Shown here: positions 25,584-34,150 of the stretch, in pieces | How the letters are laid out: each line of letters begins with the position of its first letter | Position numbering within the stretch: the stretch's first letter is position 1 | From: UBA4479 sp963974935 | GTDB taxonomy: Bacteria > Pseudomonadota > Alphaproteobacteria > Rhodospirillales > Casp-alpha2 | Length of the DNA stretch: 64,000 nucleotides | Assembly: GCA_963974935.1 (NCBI GenBank) | Contig: CAXBEV010000012.1 | Location: 47,421 to 111,420 of the forward strand | Direction of reading: 5' to 3' | The notes under the pieces: generated by a model | Told to the model about the DNA's origin: nothing | Databases searched by the model: none | Seen by the model: the letters and a program-made list of their open reading frames with translations, nothing else | Translations under genes and position numbers: made by a program

Positions 25584-25841
25584 ATGTCGACATCCAATTC
25601 ACAAGAACCCGCGAACAGCCCTAAGCCGGGGCGCAAGCTTATGATCGCGTCATTCGTCTTCTTTCTTGTTTATGCGGCAAACATCATTCTTGGCAAAGTC
25701 GCCATGTCGCAGGGGGCAACAACGCTTCCCGGTGTGGGCGACGTTGGCGAGTTTCTGATTCTGTTTGTCTCAGTGGTGCTGTTTATCGCGGCGTGCCTAG
25801 CGCGTGAGCGAGCAAGCAAAGCGGAATCAAACAAAGCGTAA
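25584..25841 (+). CDS. Small two-helix membrane protein at the head of a TRAP operon
   Basis: The 85-residue protein has two membrane helices (about residues 22-40 and 57-75) joined by a short loop ending in TLPGVGDVGEF, and a charged tail. A strong ribosome site (GGAGGGG) precedes the ATG. I recognise no named family; similar small membrane proteins occur before DctP genes. It lies between the LacI-type regulator and the substrate-binding protein gene, so it probably works with the transporter. Confidence 0.65.
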   Translation: MSTSNSQEPANSPKPGRKLMIASFVFFLVYAANIILGKVAMSQGATTLPGVGDVGEFLILFVSVVLFIAACLARERASKAESNKA

Positions 25842-25874
25842 TATAAGATCAACGATAAAATTTGGGAGCGAAAC

Positions 25875-27032
25875 ATGACCAACAAAAAACACGATAGCGA
25901 CGCTCCGGCCTCGGTTGAGCGGCGCCGGTTCTTAGAAATTTCCACGAAATACGGCTTCACCGCCGCTGTGGTCGCAGGTGCGGCAGGCATGCTGTACAGC
26001 CCGGAAGCTTCCGCGCAGATGGCCCAAGAGGAAAAAGAGCGTCAAAAAGCTGCTGATCACGTTATGACCATCGGTACGGCCTACATCTTGGGGGCCACCC
26101 GCAGCTATCCGATTATGCAATTGGATTTCAAAGAAAACATCCAAAACGCAACCCGCGGCAAAGTGTATGTGAAGCTTGCACCGGGCGGTCAACTCGGTGC
26201 CGGTGGTGCATTGGTGCAAAAAGTGCAGAACGGCACGATTCAGGCGGCGCAGCATTCGCTGTCTAACTTTGCGCCGTTCGCGCCTGTGGTCGATCTGATC
26301 AACTTGCCGTATTTCTGTGGTGCCAACCAAAAGTTCGTCAACTTGGTGAATTCCGACGCATGGAAGTCCGCTGTCCATCCGATGGTTGAAGCTAAAGGCT
26401 TCAAGCCACTTTGGTATGTGGTCATTGACCCGCGCGTCGTCGCTGTACGAAAAGGCGGTAAAGGCCCGATCAAAACGCCAGAAGATATGAGCGGCATCAA
26501 ATTCCGGGTTCCAGGCTCGAAAATGCTGCAGCAGTATTACCGCATGATCGGCGCTAACCCGACGCCGGTTGCATGGGGTGAGACGCCGTCGGCGATTAAG
26601 CAGGGCGTCGCTGACGCATTGGACCCGGCGGTCGGTGCACTGCACGTGTTTGGCTTCAAAGACATTCTGTCTTGGGTGACGTTCTCGCGCGCCGTGCCGG
26701 ACAGTCAGGTTTATTCCTGCAATTTGGAATGGTTCAACGGCCTGCCCAAAGATATCCAAGAAGGCATCGAGTTTGCGTCGGAAATTTCCGCACAGCAAAA
26801 CCTTGCCAAGGTGCCTGCGTCCCGCAATTACGCGATGGCCGAAATGGGCAAGGCCGGCGTTCAATTCTACTCGCCGACCGCCGACGAGCTTGCGCAATGG
26901 GTCGCCGCTGGCGGCCATCAGCGTTCCGAATGGGACGACTATAAGAAGGAGCTGGCGGGGTCGATAGACGCCTTTGAAAAGCTCAACGAAGGGGCGAACA
27001 CCATGGGTCGCCTTTATGTTCACGATGCATAA
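25875..27032 (+). CDS. TRAP transporter substrate-binding protein (DctP type)
   Basis: The 385-residue periplasmic protein has a twin-arginine-like signal (ERRRFLEISTKYGFTAAVVAG), so it may be exported by Tat. The DctP fold is shown by GGQLGAGGALVQKVQNGTI, the ligand arginine in GIKFRVPGSKM, and PTPVAWGETPSAIKQGVADALD. It captures an organic acid and hands it to the DctQ/DctM permease encoded downstream. A 112-base gap with a hairpin separates it from dctQ, the usual arrangement for making excess binding protein. Confidence 0.9.
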   Translation: MTNKKHDSDAPASVERRRFLEISTKYGFTAAVVAGAAGMLYSPEASAQMAQEEKERQKAADHVMTIGTAYILGATRSYPIMQLDFKENIQNATRGKVYVKLAPGGQLGAGGALVQKVQNGTIQAAQHSLSNFAPFAPVVDLINLPYFCGANQKFVNLVNSDAWKSAVHPMVEAKGFKPLWYVVIDPRVVAVRKGGKGPIKTPEDMSGIKFRVPGSKMLQQYYRMIGANPTPVAWGETPSAIKQGVADALDPAVGALHVFGFKDILSWVTFSRAVPDSQVYSCNLEWFNGLPKDIQEGIEFASEISAQQNLAKVPASRNYAMAEMGKAGVQFYSPTADELAQWVAAGGHQRSEWDDYKKELAGSIDAFEKLNEGANTMGRLYVHDA

Positions 27033-27045
27033 GTAGCCCGTAACA

Positions 27046-27079
27046 ACACCGTCGGGGGCGCAAGCTTCCCGGCGGGTGT
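27046..27079 (+). terminator. Hairpin between dctP-type and dctQ-type genes
   Basis: An inverted repeat ACACCGTCGGG (27046-27056) pairs with CCCGGCGGGTGT (27068-27079) with one bulge and one G-T pair around an 11-base loop. There is no clean T-tract, so it is more likely an attenuator or an mRNA-stabilising structure. It fits higher expression of the binding protein than of the permease. Confidence 0.45.
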
Positions 27080-27144
27080 CCGGTTAAAAGAAGCGGTATG
27101 CGTATACGCCGCCGAACGGACCGTGTTTTGCTGAGGAGCGAACA

Positions 27145-27669
27145 ATGAGCGAGTCCAAGTCATTTCTAAAAACGTTAGATGACAATGCCGAGCGATGGAT
27201 GTTGCTTGGTTTCTACGGCATGATCGTTGCGACCATCGTCGTCGAAGTCGTCCGCCGCTTCGTACTTTCTTACTCGTCGATTTGGGGAGAAGAGATCGCG
27301 CGCTACGCGTTTATCTACTTAGCTTGGGTCGGTGCCTCGATTGCCGTTAAAGATCGTGCACACATCCGCATCGACGTCATCATGCATTACCTCTCGAACC
27401 GGATGAAGGCAGTGGTCTATCTGTTCGGTGACCTCTGCATGCTTGGGCTCGCGCTGCTTGCTGTTTATACGGCGGTTGAGTCCATGGAAGTTTCACTGAG
27501 ATTCGGTTCTGTAACGCACGGTTTGCGAATCAGCCTAGCTTGGTTCCTGGCGGCGGTACCGCTTGGTTTTTCTCTGATGTCTTACCGTTTGTGCCAATCG
27601 ATATGGCGTGACCTTGGCGATCTTCGCCGCGGTCGTCCCGTATACGAGGGCGCGCGGATGTTCGACTAA
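27145..27669 (+). CDS. TRAP transporter small permease (DctQ type)
   Basis: The 174-residue protein has four predicted membrane helices and the DctQ features EEIARYAFIYLAWVGASIAVKDRAHIRIDV, where the conserved glutamate/arginine region links to the large subunit. It forms the small membrane subunit of the TRAP system. It follows GAGGAGCGAAC and is 26 bases before the large permease gene. Confidence 0.9.
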   Translation: MSESKSFLKTLDDNAERWMLLGFYGMIVATIVVEVVRRFVLSYSSIWGEEIARYAFIYLAWVGASIAVKDRAHIRIDVIMHYLSNRMKAVVYLFGDLCMLGLALLAVYTAVESMEVSLRFGSVTHGLRISLAWFLAAVPLGFSLMSYRLCQSIWRDLGDLRRGRPVYEGARMFD

Positions 27670-27695
27670 ATGTTGGCCTTGGGGGGAGATTAATC

Positions 27696-29015
27696 ATGCT
27701 TTGGCAGCAAATGCAGCAGCAGACCGTCGATTTAGGATGGGAATTCTACGGCCCGGTAATGATGATGGTCGCGCTGATCGCGCTCGCCGTGCCGGTTTGG
27801 GCAGCGCTTGGTATCGGTTCGGTGGTGATGTTGGTTGCGACCGACGTACTGCCGATTTCATTGTTGGGCGAGTCGTTGTTCGACGGCATCGACCATTTCG
27901 CTTTGATCGCGGTGCCGTTGTTCATCTTGACCGGTGACGTGCTGGTCAGAACGGGACTATCAAATAAGCTTTTGGATGTCGCCGATGCGACGACAGGCGG
28001 AGTCCGCGCAGGTCTCGGCACGTCGACGGTTTTGGGATGTGGCTTCTTTGCCTGTATCTCAGGCTCTGATGCGGCCGGCGCTGCGGCGGTGGGTCGTATG
28101 ACGATCCATAAATTGGTCGAAAAGGGGTATCCCCGCCCATACGCCTGCGCGCTTGTGGCATCGGGTGCGTGTACCGGGATCCTGATCCCGCCCTCTATCG
28201 CGTACATCATTCTTGGTCTGATTTTGGGCATCTCGGCATCGACGTTGTTTTTGGCGGCGGCGATCCCCGGCGTTATGATCTTATTTTCGATAATGGCAAC
28301 CAATATGGTCATGAACCACATCTATAACTTCGAAGGTGAAAAAACCGGCTTTGATTTTGGCCATTGGCGTCGCACCGTTTGGGATGGTCGCTTCGCCTTG
28401 TTGGTGCCGTTCATCATTCTAGGCGGTATTTATTCCGGCATCTTTACGCCGACCGAGGCTGCAGCCGTCGCCGTTGCGACGACGATCACCATCGGCCTTT
28501 TGCAGAAAACTCTGACCCTCGCTGACTTTCCAAAAATGCTTTTGGGCTCGGCAAAAGTCAACGGCGTCATCCTACCGATTATCGCCATGTCACTACCGCT
28601 TGCGCAGACCTTAGCCGCCCTTGGTGTGCCGCAGGGGTTTGCTTATTCGGTGACGTCGATGACCGACAATCCCTACATCATCATTTTGCTCATCATCGGT
28701 ATTTTGATCGCAGCTGGGTGTGTGATGGAAACCACGCCGAACATCGTCATTTTGGCGCCGATCTTACTGCCGTTGGCACAAGAGGCCGGCATGAATGATA
28801 TTCAATTCAGCATCATGATGGTCACGGCGCTAGGCGTCGGCTTCATCACCCCACCTTTAGGACTAAACCTGTTCGTCATATCCGGGATAACCGGGGAATC
28901 GGTGCTGAAGATCGCATCGCAGGTCGGGCCGTATGTGATCGGCATGCTAATCGTGGTCTTGATGATTGCCTATATCCCGGCCCTTTCGACCGTGTTCCTT
29001 CCCGATATTTATTGA
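27696..29015 (+). CDS. TRAP transporter large permease (DctM type)
   Basis: The 439-residue protein has about 12 hydrophobic segments and typical DctM motifs: AVPLFILTGDVLVRTGLS, FFACISGSDAAGAAAVG, ASGACTGILIPPSIAYIILG, IFTPTEAAAVAV, and the end GVGFITPPLGLNLFVISGITG. It carries the transport path for a Na+-coupled organic acid. The gene ends 17 bases before the dehydrogenase start, so the transporter and the enzyme are co-transcribed, which suggests the enzyme acts on the imported compound. Confidence 0.95.
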   Translation: MLWQQMQQQTVDLGWEFYGPVMMMVALIALAVPVWAALGIGSVVMLVATDVLPISLLGESLFDGIDHFALIAVPLFILTGDVLVRTGLSNKLLDVADATTGGVRAGLGTSTVLGCGFFACISGSDAAGAAAVGRMTIHKLVEKGYPRPYACALVASGACTGILIPPSIAYIILGLILGISASTLFLAAAIPGVMILFSIMATNMVMNHIYNFEGEKTGFDFGHWRRTVWDGRFALLVPFIILGGIYSGIFTPTEAAAVAVATTITIGLLQKTLTLADFPKMLLGSAKVNGVILPIIAMSLPLAQTLAALGVPQGFAYSVTSMTDNPYIIILLIIGILIAAGCVMETTPNIVILAPILLPLAQEAGMNDIQFSIMMVTALGVGFITPPLGLNLFVISGITGESVLKIASQVGPYVIGMLIVVLMIAYIPALSTVFLPDIY

Positions 29016-29032
29016 CCCTTGGAGACATAAAA

Positions 29033-30340
29033 ATGCCTATCAACTATTTGAAGCATGCGGATAAGACAGCCTCTACTGGTGAGCAGGATGTGCGCAAGAC
29101 CGTGCAAACCGTGCTCGATGAGATCGAAGTCGGCGGCGATGACAAAGCCCGCGAGTACGCCGCAAAGTTCGATAAATGGACCGGGGATATCGTTGTCTCT
29201 AAAGAAGACATGAAGGCCGCTGCCGATAAAGTGTCGACGCAGTTAAAAGACGATATTCGCTTCGCCCACGATCAAGTCCGCAAGTTTGCTGAGGCGCAGC
29301 GGGACTCGATCAAAGACATTGAGATTGAATTGCGTCCGGGCTTGATCGCGGGGCATCGCAATATCCCGATGAACGCGGCGGGCTGTTATGTGCCAGGTGG
29401 GCGGTATTCTCATGTGGCATCCGCCATCATGTCCGTGACCACGGCAAAGGTCGCCGGCGTCGGTCAAGTCGTCGCGTGCTCGCCGCCCCGCCCAGACATC
29501 GGCGTCAATCCGGCGATCTTGTACACGCTTGATCTGTGCGGCGCCGACACGGTGTTGGCGTTGGGTGGTATTCAAGGTGTGGCCGCGATGGCGTTTGGCC
29601 TGTTCGGTTGTAAGCCTGCGGATATCCTGGTCGGTCCCGGCAACCAATTCGTCGCCGAAGCCAAGCGTATTTTGTATGGTCGCGTCGGCATCGACATGTT
29701 TGCGGGCCCGTCCGAAGTGATGGTCATTGCCGATGCGACGGCAGACCCTGAGATCGTGGCGTGGGACTTGGTCGGACAAGCCGAACATGGCTACAACTCG
29801 CCGGCATGGTTGATTTCATTGGATAAAGACCTTGCGGAAAAAGTCATCGCGTTGGTGCCTGGCTACATTGCCGAGTTGCCGGAAACGAACCGGGTCAACG
29901 CAGAAGCGGCATGGCGCGATTATGGCGAAGTCATCATCGTCGACACAAAGGAAGAGGCGGTTCAGGTTTCCGACGAATACGCATCCGAGCATCTTGAGGT
30001 GCATTGCACGGATCTGGATTGGTGGCTCGACAGCTTATCCAACTACGGCTCGCTGTTCCTGGGCGAAGAAACCACCGTCGCGTTCGGCGACAAGACGTCG
30101 GGACCTAATCACATTCTGCCGACCAAAGGGGCGGCTCGATACACCGGCGGCTTGTCGGCGGGTAAGTTTATGAAGACCGTGACCTGGCAGCGTATGACCC
30201 GCGAAGCGAATCGCGACATTGCCCAAGTCACGGCGCGCATATCCCGCCTGGAAGGAATGGAGGCACATGCAAAGACTGCCGACATTCGTTTGGCGAAATG
30301 GTTCCCGGGTGAGAATTTTGATCTCTCGGGGACGGACTAA
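29033..30340 (+). CDS. Histidinol-dehydrogenase-family oxidoreductase (HpsN-like)
   Basis: The 435-residue enzyme is in the HisD family, NAD- and Zn-dependent alcohol to acid dehydrogenases. The catalytic set is visible: QAEHG (Gln/His), EHLEVH (Glu/His), FGDKTSGPNHILPT (Asp) and the last zinc histidine in LEGMEAHAKTADIRL. The start at 29033 follows TTGGAGAC; a longer frame overlaps the dctM stop. A HisD outside a his operon and behind a TRAP transporter is reminiscent of sulfopropanediol dehydrogenase HpsN, which oxidises dihydroxypropanesulfonate. The same role here is inferred, as other HisD-like alcohol dehydrogenases exist. Confidence 0.8.
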   Translation: MPINYLKHADKTASTGEQDVRKTVQTVLDEIEVGGDDKAREYAAKFDKWTGDIVVSKEDMKAAADKVSTQLKDDIRFAHDQVRKFAEAQRDSIKDIEIELRPGLIAGHRNIPMNAAGCYVPGGRYSHVASAIMSVTTAKVAGVGQVVACSPPRPDIGVNPAILYTLDLCGADTVLALGGIQGVAAMAFGLFGCKPADILVGPGNQFVAEAKRILYGRVGIDMFAGPSEVMVIADATADPEIVAWDLVGQAEHGYNSPAWLISLDKDLAEKVIALVPGYIAELPETNRVNAEAAWRDYGEVIIVDTKEEAVQVSDEYASEHLEVHCTDLDWWLDSLSNYGSLFLGEETTVAFGDKTSGPNHILPTKGAARYTGGLSAGKFMKTVTWQRMTREANRDIAQVTARISRLEGMEAHAKTADIRLAKWFPGENFDLSGTD

Positions 30341-30386
30341 GTGCCGGCGGCGAGCCGTTTGATCATCAGAAAGATTAGGACAAGTT

Positions 30387-30791
30387 ATGTATAAAAAGAT
30401 CATCGCGACGATCGGGTTAAGCCATGGCCTTGCACCACGCACTCTCGCTGCGGCCGAGCAAATGCGTGATGAAGGCGGCAAGATCATCGCTGTACATGTG
30501 ATCGAACCCGTTGCTGGCTTCGCCAGCTATTATTTGCCGCCGAATCACCAAGAAGAGGTGCGCAAAAGTGCCATTGCCGCGATGGCGGAGCGGATCGGTG
30601 ATATGAAGAATGTGGAGCCGGTTATCCTCATCGGAAACGCCGGCCATACGTTGACCGAGTACGCTGAGGAAATCGGCGCAGACTTGATTATTGTCGGCTC
30701 GCACCGCCCTGAATTCAAAGACTATCTTTTGGGCGCCACGGCGGCACGTATTGTACGGCATGCGCCGTGCTCTGTTCACGTTTTGCGATGA
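30387..30791 (+). CDS. Universal stress protein (UspA family)
   Basis: The 134-residue protein shows the Usp fold: KKIIATIGLSHG at the start, AVHVIEPVAG, and the ATP-binding C-terminal stretch DLIIVGSHRPEFKDYLLGATAARIVRHAPCSVHVLR, which has the G-2x-G-9x-G(S/T)-like pattern. Usp proteins are often encoded with TRAP transporters, where they are thought to bind ATP and modulate transport. It follows the dehydrogenase by 46 bases with AGGACAAG as ribosome site. Confidence 0.9.
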   Translation: MYKKIIATIGLSHGLAPRTLAAAEQMRDEGGKIIAVHVIEPVAGFASYYLPPNHQEEVRKSAIAAMAERIGDMKNVEPVILIGNAGHTLTEYAEEIGADLIIVGSHRPEFKDYLLGATAARIVRHAPCSVHVLR

Positions 30792-30818
30792 CGCCAAAGG
30801 CAGCATAGACTAGCGTCT

Positions 30819-32255
30819 ATGACTGCACTTTGCGACCTAACAGCCATAGAAGCGCGCCAGCGTATGATCGCCCGCGACGTGTCGCCGGTTGAGCTGCTGA
30901 AAAGCTGTCTTGCACGGATCGAAGATGTGAACGGCGTGGTGAATGCCATCACGGCGATGGACGTGGCGCGTGCGACGCGCGAAGCGGCTGAGGCGGAACG
31001 CGCGTTTGCGAAGGGTGGCGATGTGCCGTCGTTGACAGGCCTGCCGGTCGGCATCAAGGACCTGAATGTTACCGCAGGTTTGCGCACGACGTACGGGTCG
31101 CTTTTGCACGCCGATGACGTGCCGATCAAAGACGAGGCGATGGTCGCACGACTGCGCCGCGCAGGCGCCATCATTTTGGCGAAAACCAATACGCCTGAAT
31201 TCGGCTCAGGCTCCAACACCGACAACAAGGTTTTTGGACCGACGCGCAATCCCTACAACGTGGCGCGCACGCCGGGCGGCTCGTCCGGCGGCTCCGCTGC
31301 GGCATTGGCGACCGGGATGCTGCCTTTGGCGCACGGCAGCGATACCGGGGGCAGTCTGCGCAATCCGGCCACGTGGTGCGGCGTTGTCGGATTCCGCCCG
31401 ACGCCGGGTTTGGTTGCGCGCGAAAACCGGACCCTGAACTACACCCATTTCAGTGTGCAGGGGCCGATGGGCCGGTGTGTCGCAGATGCGTCTTTGATGT
31501 TGGCGGGGCTGGCGGGCGACGATGCGCGGGACGTTTTGGCCGCGCCTTGTGACGCCCAAAGTTTCATCGAGCTGCCGTCGGTTGACCTGTCTGGGCTACG
31601 CGTCGCCTGGTCAACGGACTTTGACGGTACAGCACCGATTGACCATTCGATCCGAGATTCCTTTGGTGCGGTCATTCAAGAAATGGCGCCATGGTTCGGA
31701 GTTTGCGAACACCGTGACCCGGATTTCACCGCAGCACGCGACGTGTTTTGGACATTGCGATGTGTTTATTACCTCGCCAGTCACGAGGCCCGCGTCGCCG
31801 AGCATCGCGATGTTTTGTCGCCCAACATTATTTCGAACGTTGAAGCCGGCCACGCCATGTCGCTCGCTGATGTGGCCCATGCCGAGCGTGCTTGGTCCAA
31901 ACTCTATGCGGATTTCGAGGCGTTCTTCGAAGATATCGATCTGCTCATCGTGCCTGGCAATGCGGTGTCGCCGTTCTTGATCGCCGATGGCATACCGAAA
32001 TCTGTCGGCGGGAAGCCGATGCAGAACTATGTCGATGCGTCGCTGATACGCTCGGCGTTGACGTTAACTGGGCATCCTGTGATTGCGGTGCCGACCGGGC
32101 GTGACTCCGTCGGCATGCCGTTTGGCGTACAGATCGTCGGGCGCAGGCGCGGTGATCTTGATCTGCTGGCGGCGGCTGCGGCGCTGGAAGCCGAGATCAA
32201 GATTCGCCCCGCATTGTCGGTGTCGGCCCCGGACCTTTCGGCGCTTAAACGTTAG
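30819..32255 (+). CDS. Amidase-signature family hydrolase
   Basis: The 478-residue protein has the Ser-cisSer-Lys triad of the amidase signature family: the lysine in LPVGIKDLNVTAG, and the serines in TPGGSSGGSAAAL and SDTGGSLRNPATWCGV. These enzymes hydrolyse amides or carbamates; GatA uses the same fold, but no gatB or gatC is nearby, so a catabolic amidase is likelier. Its 3' end overlaps the convergent symporter gene by 11 bases. Confidence 0.9.
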   Translation: MTALCDLTAIEARQRMIARDVSPVELLKSCLARIEDVNGVVNAITAMDVARATREAAEAERAFAKGGDVPSLTGLPVGIKDLNVTAGLRTTYGSLLHADDVPIKDEAMVARLRRAGAIILAKTNTPEFGSGSNTDNKVFGPTRNPYNVARTPGGSSGGSAAALATGMLPLAHGSDTGGSLRNPATWCGVVGFRPTPGLVARENRTLNYTHFSVQGPMGRCVADASLMLAGLAGDDARDVLAAPCDAQSFIELPSVDLSGLRVAWSTDFDGTAPIDHSIRDSFGAVIQEMAPWFGVCEHRDPDFTAARDVFWTLRCVYYLASHEARVAEHRDVLSPNIISNVEAGHAMSLADVAHAERAWSKLYADFEAFFEDIDLLIVPGNAVSPFLIADGIPKSVGGKPMQNYVDASLIRSALTLTGHPVIAVPTGRDSVGMPFGVQIVGRRRGDLDLLAAAAALEAEIKIRPALSVSAPDLSALKR

Positions 32256-33639
32256 GTGTTGCGACCACGTTACGTCGATTGCTCACCATGCCGACGGCAT
32301 AGGCGCTGAATCCCAAGATCAAAACAACGATGCAGATCACCAATAGCTTGGCGTATTTGTGCTCTACGCCGGTCCATGGTCCGATGATGTTGGTGTAGCC
32401 GCTGGATTCCAGAAAATACAAAGCGGCGCCGAGCATCGCAGCACAGAAAGATGCGGCATAGCTCCATACCGGCACGTCCGTTCGACCGAGCCAGATCGAA
32501 ATCACGATGGTCGGCGTCAAATACAAGGACGCCGTGCCGCTGATGGCAACGGCGCCGAAAAGGTCTTTGCTGCCTAAAAATAAGAACCCAAGCCCGCCCA
32601 GCATAAACGCGATCATGGCGATGCGACCGTTGCGGACATTTTCAGCGGCGAGCCGCATATTCGAAATTGCCAACTTGGCCGCGGCGGATAAGGTGCTGTC
32701 CAGTGTCGAGATCGCGGACACGATCAGTGCCAAGTTAAACAGTGTCATCAGTGGTTCGCCAAATAGTCGGGTCAGGGTCGCGACCATGGCGTCGCCGTCT
32801 TCTTTGTTGAGACCGGCGACAATCCCCAACATCCCAAACGCCAGAATGCAGAGGATGCTGATCCATCCCGCATGGATGAAGCTCAGCCGCGTCGTGTGCC
32901 GATCGGCAAGAAATCCACGGTCCATCATCACCGGATCGTGAAGCGGGTAAGACCATATCTGGAGCGCTGCAACCAGCAGCAATATCCACCCGGGCGATGC
33001 GAGGTCCGGGCTGGAACCGAGGATCGCGGTCGCATCGAAGAACGGCCCGGTCACAGTTTGTACCGTCATCACCGCAAGCACGATGAGAAGTGCTGCCATC
33101 TGTAACACATCTGTGCGTAGCGAGGCGCGCAGCCCGCCCGTCAACGAATAACCAAGCCCAAATGTCGCCATGGCCAGAACGGCAATGATGTAATAGCTGC
33201 CTCCGGCATCACCGAATATCAGGCCGATCACGATTAAGTTTGCGAACACTTCTGACAATAGTCGGACGGCGACGACGAAGTTATAGCAACTGCTGCCGGT
33301 TCGCCCGAAGCGCCTGCTGAGAAACGCCTGCACACTCTCGAATCTGTGCCGAAACCGTAGATGATCGACAATCGCCGCACCCGTGAAGAACGAGAGATAA
33401 TACGCTGCGTAGGCCAGCGTCCCGGCGACACCGTAATAATAGCCGAGTATGGCCGCATTCATCAGCGAGCGTGCGAAGATCCACGTCGTCACTTGCGACA
33501 AAATCAGCGTGACCAGTTTTGGTTGGGCACCGGTTTCGCTACGACCATGAAAAAAGCCCTCCACGGTGGCACGGCGGGGCGACATCAAAAGTGTGCCAAT
33601 CGCGAGGGCACCGATGGCGACGGCAAGGGTCAAGGGCAT
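32245..33639 (-). CDS. Sodium:solute symporter (SSS) family transporter
   Basis: The product has about 12-13 membrane helices with the LeuT-like SSS pattern, including an N-terminal region ATVEGFFHGRSETGAQPKLVTLILSQVTTW, RFRHRFESVQAFLSRRFG, GFLADRHTTRLSFIHAGWIS and ISTLDSTLSAAAKLAISNM. I take the start at 33639 (MPLTLAVAIG), which gives 464 residues; the frame is open to an ATG at 33690 with no clear ribosome site. It imports a solute with Na+; the substrate may be the amide handled by the neighbouring amidase. It overlaps the convergent amidase gene by 11 bases. Confidence 0.8.
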   Translation of the reverse strand: MPLTLAVAIGALAIGTLLMSPRRATVEGFFHGRSETGAQPKLVTLILSQVTTWIFARSLMNAAILGYYYGVAGTLAYAAYYLSFFTGAAIVDHLRFRHRFESVQAFLSRRFGRTGSSCYNFVVAVRLLSEVFANLIVIGLIFGDAGGSYYIIAVLAMATFGLGYSLTGGLRASLRTDVLQMAALLIVLAVMTVQTVTGPFFDATAILGSSPDLASPGWILLLVAALQIWSYPLHDPVMMDRGFLADRHTTRLSFIHAGWISILCILAFGMLGIVAGLNKEDGDAMVATLTRLFGEPLMTLFNLALIVSAISTLDSTLSAAAKLAISNMRLAAENVRNGRIAMIAFMLGGLGFLFLGSKDLFGAVAISGTASLYLTPTIVISIWLGRTDVPVWSYAASFCAAMLGAALYFLESSGYTNIIGPWTGVEHKYAKLLVICIVVLILGFSAYAVGMVSNRRNVVATPNV

Positions 33640-33902
33640 GGTGGGAAGCTTTCGTATTTGACTGGTGCAAGTTGTGAGAAACTTGCCCATGTGCGGCTGA
33701 GAACGGAAATCACAACTGCGTGAGTCTTTGGCTGAGTAGAGGCTGTATTGGAAAATATTTTACGGGTATCGGAAATATTGATTTTAAAAATCATGAAATT
33801 AATAAAATAAATAAATCACACGCCGCAATTGTTATAAAATAAAAAAAGACTATATCCTATTTAGCAGCGAATTTTTGCTGTTTTTATGGAAAGGGATATT
33901 TT

Positions 33903-34028
33903 ATGTCCTTTAAAGATTTCTCGACCTCAAGAAAAACGCCAACCAAAGCGCCGGCAGACGCCAAACTTGCCGCCGCAGCGAAGCCGGACGTAACATCCAG
34001 CGAAGCTGCGCCGAAGCCAAAAGTCTAA
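33903..34028 (+). CDS. Small basic Ala/Lys/Pro-rich protein, 41 aa
   Basis: A short frame after a strongly AT-rich stretch (33740-33890) starts at ATG 33903, with GAAAGGG upstream. The product opens MSFKDFSTSRKTPTKAPADA and continues Ala/Lys/Pro rich to the end; it should be disordered and soluble. A perfect hairpin 8 bases after the stop would end its message. The AT-rich upstream region, the RBS and the terminator together suggest a real small gene with its own strong promoter. No function is known. The rest of 33691-34150 contains only these control signals. Confidence 0.5.
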   Translation: MSFKDFSTSRKTPTKAPADAKLAAAAKPDVTSSEAAPKPKV

Positions 34029-34036
34029 ATATGTTG

Positions 34037-34054
34037 AAGGGGGCTAGCCCCCTT
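34037..34054 (+). terminator. Palindromic hairpin after the 41-aa gene
   Basis: AAGGGGGCT at 34037-34045 is followed at once by its reverse complement AGCCCCCTT at 34046-34054. Only TTT follows (34053-34055), so it is a GC-rich hairpin with a very short T-run. It can end transcription of the small upstream gene before hflK. A second imperfect inverted repeat (GGGCAG...CTGCCC, 34067-34093) lies just beyond. Confidence 0.6.
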
Positions 34055-34150
34055 TGCCACCTCAACGGGCAGAGCCTTTATACTAGGCTGCCCGGTGAAT
34101 TTGCATGTCGGCATGCATAATCAATGAAAATACGTAAAGGAATATTTTGA

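Noticed and set aside
25932..27023. Minus-strand open frame of 363 codons opposite the TRAP binding-protein gene
   Set aside because: Antisense shadow; the plus strand encodes a complete DctP-type protein with signal peptide.
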